NCBI GenBank assembly: GCA_905178155.1
Contig: CAJINV010000010.1
Span: 3,678,587-3,742,586, forward strand
Reading direction: 5' to 3'
Origin: Amoebophrya sp. A120
Taxonomy: Eukaryota; Sar; Dinophyceae; Syndiniales; Amoebophryaceae
Length of the DNA stretch: 64,000 nt
Position numbers and translations under genes: made by a program. Shown piece by piece: positions 1 through 11,718 of this stretch (its first letter is position 1; each line of letters opens with the position of its first letter). The notes beneath the pieces are model-generated. The model was not told the DNA's origin, did not search any database, and saw only the letters and a list, made by a program, of their open reading frames with translations.

Positions 1-3000
1 TGCTCTCGCTACCAGCCGCAGCAATACAAGCAACTTTCCGGCATCACAGATTCCGAACTCTACACAAGATCCTGGTGGACGACAGAGTTTTGCCTCGGTA
101 TGTATTGCAAATATGTGTCTGGAAGGTTGCAACTTGTAATGCTGTCTTTGGATTCTAAAAACATCTGTGATGCTGATGTTGCATGAACAGCAAGAGAAGT
201 TGATTTTGTGCTACGCGGAGACGGCATTTGTCATGCAGTATAGGCATCGGGATTCAGGAAGCCGAAGCCCTGAAAAAGTCTGTGATGCTAGAGCATGCAT
301 CCACAGACATCATGGGTCATGCAAAATGTGCATGACAAGTCTGGCACTCATTTTCCAGACCCTTACATATTTGCAATGCATACTCGGGGCAATCACCCAG
401 TTCCACGTGACAAAGTCCGGGCAGGCGCACGGGTCCAGGATAGGCTTGGGTTACTTGAAGCCGGCGGATTTGATATGCAATGCAAAAGTATCGTACTGCA
501 GTTATGCATCACAAATCCAGATGTTACGCATTACAATTTCCATTTCTGGTGCTGAGGAAATTTGTATTGCAATCACTACTAGCACGATGCTTTGGCAGTT
601 CACATTTGACGATGACAAACAACGCGCTGTTGCATATCAGAAGGAAAAATCCCCCCTCCCCATATCGAAACGGAGATCTGTGATGCAGATTTGTGGTCAC
701 AAATCAGCTTTGCCGTGCTAGAAGGGAAAAGATGCGGACTGTAGTGCCGATTGGCGTGGGAAAGCCTTGCATCTTCAGCATGACAGGAGGCAGCTGGAAG
801 GGGGAAACAGCATGACAAATCGCCTGCAAAGAAGGCCACAACTGCGGCTCTTGGCCTTCTAGCATGACAAGTCGATTTGTGTACTGAAATACAGCATCAC
901 AAATTGCGTTTTCGATATGGGGAGGGGGGATTTTTCCTGTAGATATTGCAAACTGTGGAGGGCGGGACGTGCTCGAGTCAATTTCAAGTTTTCACGGTAT
1001 AGAACACCAGATTGTTCGGAACGGTTTTTGTATCGCGTAAAAATGATCCCGCTTCCTGAAGTGCATGTTGTGAATGCGCGTGCTGGATGACAAAATTGAT
1101 TGGAAATGAAAACAGCTTTCCGCCAAGTGGCTGGAGCAGCAAGTCCCAGTGGGTGGACACGCCTCGCGTGTCACTTCATCTTTTCCACAGGAAACATGAT
1201 GGCTGAGCTTTGGAAATGCCGCAACACCAGGACCAGAAGCAGGCCACAGCGCCTTCGTTCTGTGCGTTGTCGTTCAGATGGCCGGACGCTGTGTCGTGGG
1301 CCCGCTCTTCGAACAGTGGCCGGGCCGCCTCCTTGACCGGGGCTCGACGAGGCCCTTCGCCCGGAAGAGGAGGCCCGGCAAGGGGGGTGGTCGGGGGGGT
1401 GCATTTTTGCCCCCTTCGGAAACCCCTTTCGGGTACCCCTTCCGGGTACTCCTTCGGTAGCCTATGCCGACCCCCTAATCTCCATTGGAAACTGCCGATT
1501 TTGCGTGCCCCAAAATGGTAGCCCAGAGGCAGCCCAAGCGGACCCCCCTACCCCCCCCCTTCGGCACCCCCCCCGGAAACACTTGACTGCTGGTGCGTCC
1601 GCCTCCTCAATATCCGGCGGGCCGGAGAGGGGAGATGAGAAGATATCTGGGCGCGTCCGGAATTGAATGTGGGAGAGGGGGCGCGGCTTCCCGCAGCAGA
1701 GGGCCGCAGGCCGGTGCAAGTCCAACAAAGTGCTGTGGTTTTATTGGAAAAAAGGGATGGCCGGATGGCGGACCGTAGCACCGAAGTGTGGCGCCAACAT
1801 CTACATGGCCAACGGGAAAAAAAGCCGTAGCGACACCCCCAAAAGCCAGAATATTTTTGCCCCCCCAAAATGCGCGCTTGCAAAAATGATGATATTTGCC
1901 GACTTTTCCGCCCTAACAACAAATCAGCTTTCCGCTAAGTGGCTGGAGCAGCAAGTCCCGGTCAATGATGACGACTCCGCAGACGAGCATCTTCGCGGTT
2001 ACGGCGGCACCTTCAACCCGTTGCACGTGGAGGGGTTTGAAGGTCGTCTGGTGCAGAACGAGGCGGACAAGAACGTATCAAATGTAAAAATGGCTGGGTC
2101 TGGAAGAGTTGGAACTTGTGATGCAAACTCTGGAACAGACAAAAATTTGTGTTGCATGAGCGCCAGAAGCTGCCCACTTCAACTTCTTGGTACGCAAGTA
2201 GCAAGTTTCTCATGCGGGACAGGCATCATGAGGCGTGCTCAAAACCTGTGATGCTTTTGCCTGCATCAGACACCATTTGCGTGATCCGAAATATGCATGA
2301 CAAGTCTCGGAATCTTCCAGACCCAGACACTTTTGCATTTCATAGAACGTCTACGGCTGCAACGAATACAAGCAGAAAGTAGAACCCGGGTCCATCATGG
2401 TCGTCAAAAGAGGTAACTTATCAAATGCAAATATGTCTGGGTGGTCTGGAAGAGTGCGCGATTTGTCATGGAGCTTTTCCATGACGCATGAGGTCTGGAA
2501 TGCAGGGCCTAGCATGACAGATTCTGTGCGATCTCTATCATGCGTAGCCTGCATGAGAGACCCCCTCCCGACGTGGTCAAAACCGGGCGACTTTTGGGAA
2601 TCATGCAACACAGAGTTTTGCATGATTCGGATTTAGCATGACAAAATGTATTCTTCCAGACCCGGACATTTTTGCACTGGATATAGCTGCTGGTTCCACG
2701 AGAAAGCGCTCCGGGCGCAGAACGCAGGGGCGAGGGGAGTCATCATCGCGTATTACCGTGAAAAATGCCCCCACGACCCCGAAAGTTTGAATAATTTGTG
2801 ATGCGACCATTGTTCCAAATGAAAACTTTTTGCCATGCATGAAAGGACTGCGAATCTTTCTGATTCGAAGTCTAGTCGTATAGTCAGCATCGCTTGCATG
2901 ACAAGCGCCGCTCTTGCTGGGGTCTCTTGCAATACAGATTTTTGCTATATTCGCGATGGGAAATCTGCGATGCTGATACATGCAAGAGGGCGAGTGTTTC

Positions 3001-4848
3001 CATTGCAAAGTTTCGCAATACAAATGCTCCCAAGTAGTAGTTCTGGGGTGGGGGCATTTTTCTTCACAATATCGCGAACGACGATCGACCCATGGCGGAT
3101 ATCATGGAGGTTTATTAGCGTACACAGATAAAGCTTTTTTGATCTATGAAGTCACTCTAGCATGAGAAATAAATGCTCTGATGCATGGTCCGCATGAGAA
3201 ATAATTGAAGTTCCCAAATAAAAACATGGTTCCACATCCTCTAGGGCGTCGACACGCTCCCGGCCCCCCACATCATGTCCGTGCTGGTTAACCAGCAGCT
3301 GGGGAAGAAGTTACTGGAAATATGCAGTGCAAATATGTCTAGACGTCTGGAAGGATGCAAGCTTTGTCATGCTTGTCTGGCATGACCGAAGATCTTGTGA
3401 TGCGTGTTCAAGAAAGAGACCCTGTTGCCTGTCGTGCAAAGACGCAGTTTGTCATACGGAAAGCGCAACACTAAGCCGCGAAAATATTTCTCATGCTTGG
3501 CTGTGCATTACAGAGCATTCACCGTTCGCAAGCCAGCATTACAAGTTTCCAGACCCAGACGTCATATTTGCATTTGATAGGAAAACGCGAAGGGGAGCCC
3601 GTTCGTCAAAGTGAAAAAACACGTGGATGACGAGGTGCAAACGAAATCGCTGACGACCTTTGTCACGCTGTACTGCAGTTCTGAATGGGACCAACCGGTG
3701 TGTCCGAAGGGCACAACTGTTGAAATTTTCATGGACGACACGTGGAAGCGAGGGGTGGTGGAGAAGGAGCTGCCGGATTTGAACCACCTGCTGATTGTCC
3801 ACGGAAAGCAGGCGGCGGTCGAGAAAGTACTTATAGTTATACTGCGGTTTTCGTAGTCTTTGTCTTGGTCTTGTACAACTAGGCTTCGCATTATAATCTT
3901 CACTGATTTATAATTCATGCCTGTATAATAGCGGTACTGTATAATCTATGCGCAACATTCTGTCGATGACAAAGTCTATCATCTTGATCTCATCGTCATC
4001 TCTTCTGAAAATCAAAGATCGTCCACCGCAACTCCGTGCATCGACTTCCGGATTTCATGCCCTGCACGCCCTCCCCAGTCTATCAAAAGGAAAAATCCCT
4101 CCTCCCCATATCGAAAACGGAATTTGTGATGCTGTATTTGAGTACACAAATCGACTTGTAATGCTAGAAGGCCAAGAGACGCAGCTGTGGCCTCGTTTGC
4201 AGGTAATTTGTCATGCTGTTTCCCACTTCCAGCTGCCCCCTGTCATGCTGAAGATGCAAGGCTTTCCCACGCCAACCAGTACTACAGTGCGCATCTTTTC
4301 CGTTCTAGCACGACAAAGCTGATTTGTGACCACAAATCTGCATCGCAAATCTCTAGTTTGAGTATGGGGTGGGGGGATTTTTCTTTTTGATACAGTCCGC
4401 GTCGAGTTCGTGGAGGAGCCCAAAAACTGCCAGTCCAACATTAAAGTTCACGTTGCGATATGCAAGGAAAAAACTATGTAAGTGTAAGTCTGTGACGCAA
4501 AAGATGCAACACAGCTACGCTTGTCATGCTCCGCATGCAGGATAAGCTCATTTCCTACGTGTTTATTCCCCGTCCTATCTGCGCATGACAAGTTTTTCCT
4601 GTCATAGCAGACAAACTTGTGATGCTGTTTTGGCAAAAGACCTACACTAGTAACACAGTTTTTTTCTTGGATACGCGAGTCTCTGCGGCCACAACAGTCT
4701 GCTCCCGCAGCAGAAGACCAAAACGGAGAAAATCCGCTGCGGCTTACCTGACACGAGTAACCAGCTGGTGCACTATTTGAACCGGGTCGGGAGGAGGTTG
4801 AGCGATCCCGAGGACGGCGGGGAGAAGAAAACGAGGGAGGAGTTATAG
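1..4848 (+). CDS. PA-domain protein, 3' part; possibly EDEM3-like
   Basis: This is a partial gene that enters from the left edge. Exons are 1-98, 388-473, 610-634, 951-996, 1928-2075, 2350-2418, 2689-2750, 3077-3109, 3245-3320, 3585-3826, 4018-4080, 4398-4458 and 4679-4848, giving 392 residues with one open frame. Residues about 135-215 form a protease-associated (PA) domain, with the hallmark VVKRGNCWFHEKA, then AQNAGARGVII, then a later LPAPHIMSVLVN segment. The protein ends in REEL, which resembles a KDEL-type ER retrieval signal. EDEM3 combines a GH47 mannosidase domain with a C-terminal PA domain and a KDEL-like tail, so EDEM3 is a candidate. The GH47 part would lie outside the window and I see no direct proof of it. 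Nine introner elements and three GT-AG introns (997-1927, 3110-3244, 3827-4017) interrupt it. The PA domain is well supported; the family is not. Confidence 0.75.
99..382. mobile_element. Introner element, family A
   Basis: The family A TIRs are somewhat diverged. The TSD CTCGG is exact on both sides. The interior is the reverse complement of the commonest A subtype (compare 13668-13929). Removal with one TSD keeps the PA-gene frame. Confidence 0.85.
474..604. mobile_element. Introner element, family D
   Basis: Starts TATGCAATGCAAAAGTATCG and has an exact TSD TTTGA. The right terminus has drifted to GTTCACA. Removal joins GATTTGA to CGATGACA in frame. Confidence 0.8.
635..945. mobile_element. 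Introner element, family B
   Basis: Both ends carry the CCCCCCTCCCCATATC-type TIR and the TSD TTGCA is exact. The interior is in the opposite orientation to the B element at 4081-4392 in the same gene. Confidence 0.88.
997..1927 (+). other. GT-AG intron carrying a duplicated acceptor and a GC-rich insert
   Basis: The donor GTATAG follows codon ACG, and the acceptor AATCAG precedes CTTTCCGCTAAG. A near-identical copy of the acceptor and exon start (34 of 36 bases) lies upstream at 1113-1148. About 780 bp of mostly GC-rich DNA separates the two copies, so an 812-bp insertion with duplicated ends is likely. Splicing to the first copy would give an alternative protein ending at a stop near 1460. 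Confidence 0.7.
1113..1960. repeat. 36-bp direct repeats flanking a GC-rich block
   Basis: The copies at 1113-1148 and 1925-1960 match at 34 of 36 positions and include CAG plus the first 33 bases of an exon. The DNA between is low-complexity and GC-rich with no recognisable gene. Confidence 0.8.
2076..2344. mobile_element. Introner element, family A
   Basis: The A-type TIRs are intact apart from a right end GCATTTCATA. The TSD GAACG is exact. Removal restores AAGAACGTCTACGGC in the PA gene. Confidence 0.88.
2419..2683. mobile_element. Introner element, family A
   Basis: A-type TIRs with TSD TAACT on the left and TAGCT on the right (one mismatch). It lies inside the PA-domain core, between the RG and NCWFHEK parts of the hallmark motif. 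Confidence 0.85.
2751..3071. mobile_element. Introner element, family E
   Basis: The TIR contains GAAAAATGCCCCCACGACCC at the left and its complement at the right, with exact TSD TCGCG. Removal gives GTCATCATCGCGAACGAC, which continues the PA domain. Confidence 0.87.
3321..3579. mobile_element. Introner element, family A
   Basis: Starts TATGCAGTGCAAATATGTCT and ends with the A-type complement. TSD GGAAA is exact. It separates CTGGAAA from ACGCGAAG in the PA gene. Confidence 0.87.
4081..4392. mobile_element. Introner element, family B
   Basis: Near-canonical B TIRs with exact TSD CAGTC. Its orientation is opposite to that of 635-945. Removal joins CCCCAGTC to CGCGTCGAG. Confidence 0.9.
4459..4673. 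mobile_element. Introner element, family H
   Basis: The left end TATGCAAGGAAAAAACTATG matches the complement of the right end, TATCCAAGAAAAAAACTGTG. TSD TGCGA is nearly copied as CGCGA. It is the last element in the PA gene. Confidence 0.8.
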
Positions 4849-7372
4849 GGGCGGGATGGAGGAAGAGAGGGCTGGTTTGATGAAATCACGTGGCTGTTGG
4901 TGCGACATGATTTAGATTTTTTCACAGCTATTTAGAGCTACAATTACCAGCGACGAAAAGAAACGCATGCTTGAAGTCAGTACTTTTTCTCCCAACTGCC
5001 GTATCCCGGCGTAAGAATAAAAAGCAGAAGAGTCTTCTGTCAAGCGAGGGCTACGATTCGATGCTAAGTAAACTTCGTCCCAGGCACACATCCTGTACAT
5101 AGACTCTTTGGGGTCCAGATTGGATTGAGCGTTGTCACAAAGCGAATTTCGAAGAAAGAAAAAAGGTATAGTACAAATGAATGCGATTGAACAAAGACAC
5201 ACGATTGACCTTCGGGCACCACTCTCGATCGTGAACAAAGTTGGCGTGTTGATTGCGAAATGCGGACCAGAATGTTCGCTCTTGCGGGGGAGAGGGTGAA
5301 GCGGGCACCGTAAGAGGAAGACATCTGGTTGATGCTGTCGGAACTTATTCCCAGCGGGCGTTCATCTCGCTGAAAAAAAAAACAAGAGGCGCCGGCATTT
5401 TCGGCGCGCGGCGCAATGGGATCGCGCCGACAATTAGCCGGAGAGTGGCGCCGCCGGCGGGGGGAATCGCCCGCGGGCCGCTGATTCCGGTGAGGAACTA
5501 CCCGCGCCAAAGCGGGGCGCTGTTCTTCACGTGGGGCAATGGAGCTGCATCGCGCGGGGGCAAAGAGGCCCGCGGGCGTCTAAGTAGTCACGCCAAGAGC
5601 AGCGCCCGCCAGCGCTTCAAAATCCCGCCGAAGCTGTTCGGGGCGTGGCGCAGAGTTTGGCGGGCCGGCCGCGGCATCGCGCGCAGCCAGCGGCTGCGCG
5701 CGCCCGGCCGGCCGCGGTGCGGCCGGGGCTAAACCGTTCAAAGAGGGTGTCCACGTTTCTCGCCTGCTGCGGGACTCTGAGCCCCGCAGCAGGTGAGAAA
5801 CGTGAGAACACCCAAAACCAGAGTAGGAGCAGCGGGAAGATTGGCAGGGCCCGCAGCAGAAGCCCGGCAAACAGAAGAAGCAGGGGTAGAAGCGGGCCGA
5901 AGCGCGCAGCTGATGCCGTTGCGGGGTGCCCTGCCTTCTTCAAGGGCGAGAAGCCCACGCACTCGCGACCTTCCAGACCTGGCGCGCCTGGGCGGGCTGA
6001 TACGTCGGGCGAGCAATGGATCACGCGGCCGGGAGATGCGTGGGGCCTTGGGGTTTTGCAATCTCCGGGCCTTACGCGGCCGCAGGCTTGCGCGTGGTTG
6101 GAAATTGGTCAGCGGAGGTGGGCACTATTGCGAAGGGCGCTCCATTTCGGAAGACCCAATCGAAGCCCTCGGGCGTTTGGACATGGAGCAGGGCGGCGCG
6201 TATGGCCAGGCTGCCGGCTTTCCCAGTAAAGCCGTGAACGAGCAGGCGGCTTCAAGGGGCATAGGCCAAGGCTTGGCGGTAGCGGATTTTTCGGAGGTGG
6301 CGGGGCGCCTGGCGCACAGGCGCAGCAGAACAGGAATAGGAACGCGCCAACGTACGGCGCCGCCGCCCTTCGGCGTCAAGCAGCGCAGGCAAATGCCTGA
6401 AGCCGTGCCGCCGGCGCCGCGCCCAGACAGGTGCCCCCGCTCGGCCGCCGCGGGGGCCGGCGTGCTCCTTTGGCGGGCCCCGCCGGCCCATTTTCCGGGC
6501 CGTCGAGCCCCATACGCTAGCGCGGGAAGTTCGACGGCGTCGGGCGGCCCTACCTGTGGCCCTTTGTTGCCCAAGTGCGGAGCCGCGTCCCGCGCTTCTG
6601 GTGCAGGCTTGGGCGCATGATGCTGATAGAAGACGACGACGAGGCTCAGGGGACGACGGCGCGAACTATTCCGATCTAGAACAGGCCCAGGGGGCAGGCT
6701 CGCCGCCATTTTCTTGCGGCCGGCGGGCTGCCCAGTGCCCGCGGGCCGCTGCTGCAGCCGGCCGCGTCCGCTGCGTGCGCGCGCCCGGCCGGGGCGCCTC
6801 CCGCCACCCGCGCTGGGGCTGGCGGAGGAGCCGGACGGCCGGGGGTCTGGTGTCTGTGTGGCCCATCGAGGGCGCCGGCGAATGCCGCGAAGGCCCCGGC
6901 GCGGCAGTCTGTGCCGTGCACGCAGTGTGTGCCCTGCATCGGGGGCACTCGCCGCGCCGTCCGGTACGTACCTGTGGCTGGCCTGGCGCCGTGTATCTAC
7001 GCCGCCTTCCTTCTCGGTCATCGTGGCCTGTTTTTCTGGTTCCCGGCACTGGATCCACGTGGCCTCTTGAGACAAACGTAACTCAATCATGCCGATTGCA
7101 GCTATGCAAAATTAGCGATGGCTCTTCTACTTGTTTTGTTCGTTGAGGGCCGCGCACTGATATGTGAGGAAAGACAAGAGAGGACTCCGTGTAGCAGTTG
7201 GTGCGATTGGGATTGAGAGACGGTCTTGCGCTCAGCTGTTACCCGTTGTGTGTTGGCCCGTACTGGTACTTCTGACTACGGAAATCGTTTATGTGAATTT
7301 TAACCTCCGTCCGTGGGTGCTCCCAGTCTATCTTCTCTTCATCTTCATCACGATTTCCATCTAGACACCAAG
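4849..7372. other. Intergenic region with GC-rich island
   Basis: Contains the 3' flank of the PA gene, an AT-richer stretch to about 5240, a strongly GC-rich island at about 5370-7070, and the 5' flank of the kinesin gene. Frames open on both strands in the island are low-complexity (Arg, Ala, Gly, Pro) with no recognisable domain. I do not call a gene here. Confidence 0.6.
5745..5813. repeat. Long imperfect hairpin
   Basis: An inverted repeat with arms of about 30 bases (outer GGGTGT with ACACCC, inner CCTGCTGCGGG with CCCGCAGCAGG) and a loop of about 9 bases. Only a few positions mismatch. Function unknown; it lies at the left of the GC-rich island. Confidence 0.75.
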
Positions 7373-10300
7373 ATGGACTCCCTCACCGTCGCCACGCAGC
7401 ACGTGATTTCCCAGAGACAGGAGGAGCTCTGGGCGGACGCCAAGATCGACGGACGCGCAGTGTTTTCGAAAAGGGAAAGCTACAAGCTGCACAAACCCAG
7501 ACTGGTCTCCTTGCAACAGGACATTGCGAGAATCTTGCTGCTTGTCCGCGCGAGTTTGAGCCATGAATTTGTTGTTAATACGAGAACTTCCACGAAGAAC
7601 TCCTGCACCAGCAGCAGCAGCACAACCTCCGGTGAATGTGATGCGGACCTCCGGCTGCGAATTGCAGATGAAGCAGCGCCTCCTGTCTCCGAAAACATCT
7701 TTTCCCGTTTTTTTGGCGGTGACATTGGGGTCTTAACCCACGTCGCGAACCATTTAGCCGGCGTTGGCCTAGTGCTGGGGTTTTTCCAGAAGTGCTACGA
7801 ACTCGTTTTGCGGCGAAAGAACCAGAAAAATGATCATGGTGAGCAGCTGGAAGCTTCTGGATCAGAAGGGAAAAATTCAAAAACTCCTGAGGCAGCGCCA
7901 GAAAATAGTACACATCGAATTTCATCCAAGAAGATCAACCTGATCCTCCGCAAACGCCCGCTGCTCAGCGAATCAGAGATACAGCAGAACGAGTGGTCGG
8001 TTGTCTCCAAATTCGAGCAGGACGCTCTGCACGTGTGTGAGGGGAGAGTTGCGTACAACAACCGCAGGCTGCAACTGCATTTGTCGCATCACTACGGCGA
8101 CAAGGTTCTCTGCGACGAGGAGAAGCTGCTCTCGGCGGACTGCGTGCGGAATAGCTTGGAAAAATTGAGCGAGTTTTGCAGTTGCGCAAGACCACCATCC
8201 CCAGGCGGTAGAGCCGCTATATCTTCCTCTTACGTCGAGGGGAAAAGTTGTGATGCAAGTTCCGCTAATATGAAGAGCTCAGCCTCATCCTCAACCACCT
8301 ACCTCTGCTACGGGCAGACCGGTTCCGGGAAAACGTTTACGATGAAGGAGCTTGTGCACGACGTGTTTGGAAAAATGCAAGAACTGAGGGAGGACAGAAA
8401 CCAGGATAACAAGGATCACGTTGTTGACAGCCCGACAGTACGAAATCCGAATCTAAAATGCCGGATGCAGTGTTTCGAGGTCTTGCATAAGCAAAATACG
8501 GTTTTTGACCTACTTTCGCAACGGAAAAAAGTGAAAATCTTGGAGGACGAATTTCGCAAAGTGCACGTAAAGGCGAAGTGGGAGGAGATCGACCTTTGTC
8601 TTCATGCGGGAATGAATGCATCAGAAGGATCAAGATCAACCTCTTCCTGGCAACACGTATTCGACATCGCGTTGCAAGAACGGCTCTCCGAAGCGACAGA
8701 GAGGAACGCAAATTCTTCCCGGAGTCACGCTTTTTTCGTGTTTGAGTTCTACTACGAGGTAGATGGTGAGGAAGATGCTGATGCTTCTAGTGGTGCTAAT
8801 GCTAACGCAACTACAGCAGAAGTTTTTTCTACTTCTGAAAATAAAACTTCCAAGCCGACGTGCGCATACGATGAAATGACCCGCCCGGGCGAACCGCTAG
8901 AAGATGAACCTGCTAAGGTAAAACTCCCACCTAGAAGAAGAATAACCCACACGGTTCGGATTATTGATTTAGCGGGGTCGGAAAGGAATTTCGAAACGCA
9001 GCAAATGACGGCGGAGCAGCACAGGCATTCCGCGATGATCAATTCGAGTTTGATGACATTGAAGACCTGCATGCGGCTTCTAGCGGCGGAGCAAACAGGT
9101 TCCGCTTCTTCTACTAGTGGCGGAGCAGCAAAAATGAAAAAACAGATCACAACGAAAATCAAAATCCCCTTCCGCGAGTCGAGGCTGACGCATTTGCTGC
9201 AGGATTGTTTTCAACAGGAGGAGCAGGAGAACATCAAGAAAAATTATCCCCTGGCAGAACAAGTAGACAGTGTTGATGTTGAGCAGGTCAAAAACAGAAG
9301 CACGCACTGCAGTACGAGCAACTCCCTGATTATCATCGCCTGCATTTCCCCCTCCGCGAGAGACGCGGTGCATTCCCGGAACACTTTGTCCCACGTTTGT
9401 GAGATGGTTTACGGGGAAAATTGCTGCCCGGAAACGGTTTTAGACCTTCCCATCACTCTCTCGGGCCACGATCGGAAGAGGGTGGAAGACTGGTCGGAAG
9501 AGGATGTGCAGAACTGGCTCGGCTCGGTGGCCAGTGGAAGGTTTGTATCAAAAGGAAAAATCCCCCTCCCCATATTGAAAAGCAAATCTGTGATGCTGGA
9601 TTTGTGTACACAAATCAGATTGTCTTGTTGGAGTGGAGGACTGCAGGCCCATTTATCTCATGCCAATGTAGAAAGAGAGGTTTTGGCCTACGCACTTAGC
9701 ATGAGGAACGTCTATACTGTAGGCCCAACAGCATTACAGACCGCCTGCATAATGGGGCGGAGCCTATGCCGTTGCTTTCTTGCAAGACAGACGCGATTTG
9801 TGGCCACAAATCAGCAGCGCAATTTCTCTGAAGCGTGCCTTTTCGATATGGGGGGGGTTTTTCCGTGCGATAGTTTGCGCGGATCGTTTTGCCGGATGGG
9901 TTCAAGGATGGGAAGGGGTTGGTGAAGTTGTGTTGCGGAACTGCAGCAAGTAAAACTTCTGCTAGGCCAGGATTTTCAACAGCAAATAACAGAGTGATGG
10001 ACGAGCAGCAGCAACAGCAAACTTCTGATGCAGAAGTTTCAGCATCAGGATCAGGAACAACTAGTTCTTCCTCTAGCTCCGGCACAACATCTTCTGCAAC
10101 CGCCGCTGGTGGCACGGGGGATGGTAGTGCAACTACTAATACGACTTCTCCGGCTGCTGGTGTGGAACGAGATGAGCAAGTAGAAATGGAAAATCAATCG
10201 TTTCAATTTTACCAGATTTTCGAGACGGACCAGTTGCGTAAAGCGCGAGTCACGGAGGAAGGTGCGAGCTGGAACATCGCGGGCCCGGAGCAGGTCACGA

Positions 10301-10630
10301 TGATCATGGAACTGTTTCGGAATTTGGTTTATCAAATGCAAATATGTCTGGGTCTAGAAGGTTGGAACTTGTACTGCTAGCTTTCCATACCTAGCCCTAG
10401 GAAATCTGTATTGCATAACCAACAAAATTCGCAGCCTCTTTTGTACATGCAAACACGCAGCTTCTCATGCGGATTGCCTATGAGAAAGCGTTGTGGAAAG
10501 TTGTTATGCTAGATTGCATTCGAAACTGTTTCTATCATCCACGTTTTAGCATCACAAGTTTCCAGACCCAGACATTTTTGCATTTCATATGGTTTTGGCT
10601 GAGGTGAAAGCGAACACGGATGATTTTTAG
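7373..10630 (+). CDS. Kinesin with C-terminal SAM-like domain (kinesin-13-like)
   Basis: Exons 7373-9545, 9878-10329 and 10595-10630 give 886 residues; both introns are introner elements. The motor spans about residues 195-685. It has an RKRPL start typical of kinesin-13, P-loop GQTGSGKT near residue 314, switch I NANSSRSH near 445, switch II DLAGSER near 532, and then PFRESRLTHLLQDCF. A SAM-like domain follows, from WSEEDVQNWL (about 707) to DGFKDGKGLVKL (about 745). Its two halves lie on either side of the element at 9546, so it is visible only after that element is removed. A Gln/Ser/Thr-rich linker and a short C-terminal segment follow. The motor contains low-complexity inserts. KIF24 is a known kinesin-13 relative with a SAM domain, but there it is N-terminal. 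The start is the ATG after the upstream stop-rich leader. Expected role: microtubule motor or depolymerase. Confidence 0.93.
9546..9872. mobile_element. Introner element, family B
   Basis: B-type TIRs with exact TSD GTTTG. It splits the SAM-like domain of the kinesin. The element has no stop in the upstream frame, so unspliced RNA would be read through it to a stop near 9925. Confidence 0.9.
10330..10589. mobile_element. Introner element, family A
   Basis: A-type TIRs with exact TSD TGGTT. Removal adds a last 36-base exon encoding LAEVKANTDDF and the stop of the kinesin gene. Confidence 0.88.
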
Positions 10631-11718
10631 AAAAGACCACACAACGATATAACCCACTCAGGTGTTACAATCTCAAACGTTACAATAGAATCTGAGATTT
10701 GTCTTGCATGATGAGCATGACAGACTCGCAGAGCGTTCCACTTTCTGCAATACAAACTTCGCCAGATTGTAGTGGGGTTTGGGGCTCCGGAACTTGTCAT
10801 GCGCAATGCGATGAGAGTTGGCTAGATCATGCACTCTTGCATCACAGATTTCCATATTCTATGGTAACCGATTTGAGATTGTAACACCTGAGCGGGTTAT
10901 AAACGACGGACCGACAAGCTGCTCCTGCTGTGTGCGATTTCGTTATTCGCTCATAGGACGCTGAACTACCTGAACGGATCATGCAGATCGAAGATCACTC
11001 AATGGGGGTTAATCTTCATGAAACAAAATAAACTAAAAAAAAGAAAAATATTCTGTCGCATTTTCGTTGCAAGGTCTTGCGCAGTCTGTCGCACGCATGT
11101 AGTAGAAATAAAGGTTGCCCGGCCACGGCCTAAGTTAGAGGATCCTTCCTGTGGATCCGTAACGCGTCGAGAAAAGAATATGCTGATGATAGAGATCGTG
11201 ATCAAAACCCAGATCCGGATTTCCTGAAGATCATGAGACGAAGGAAAAAATAAACGAGTGATCGACAGTAAGTATCGACCGGAAGTAATCAGTGTATTTT
11301 ATGTCCACGAGCAGGAACTACAGGATCATCCGAAAGCAGGAGCAGATATAGATCTTGATGAGATCCTGATCCACCAGTCTGTCGGAATTGAACAAATACA
11401 TCGATCGTGGTTCTTCCTTCAAAATACGGTCCTTCTCGTACTAAGGCAAACGTTGCTCACGTTCAATCGCTAGCACAACCGCTCGAATTTTTGAATTAGA
11501 CCCTCAGGAAGATGATGTTTCTTGTTCGGAGCTAGCGTAGTACCGATATTAGCCAACAATTCACATGCAAAGAGCTTTCTTTTTTTTTCTGCCACGTGCT
11601 GTCGACCATATTTATTACTCGAGCCTAAGCGATAGACTTCTACTTTCGAAATAGAAGTACTACACATTGCTTCTTGTCACTTCTAAGAAACAACGATAGA
11701 AGTAGCACACTAGAAAAA
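10631..11718. other. Intergenic region between kinesin and RRP40
   Basis: Holds one TIR element (10648-10901). The rest, 10902-11718, is of mixed composition with no recognisable gene, RNA or repeat. Confidence 0.6.
10648..10901. mobile_element. Introner-like element, singleton family S2, outside coding sequence
   Basis: Terminal inverted repeats of about 30 bases (start TATAACCCACTCAGGTGTTA, end complementary with one change) and exact TSD AACGA. The interior carries the CTTGTCATGC motif shared by the other families. It starts 17 bp after the kinesin stop codon, perhaps within the 3' UTR. Confidence 0.85.

Noticed and set aside
5793-7090. Open frames of 275 (+) and 321 (-) codons in the GC-rich island
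   Set aside because: Overlapping frames on opposite strands, Arg/Ala/Gly/Pro-rich, with no recognisable motif. GC-rich DNA has few stop codons.
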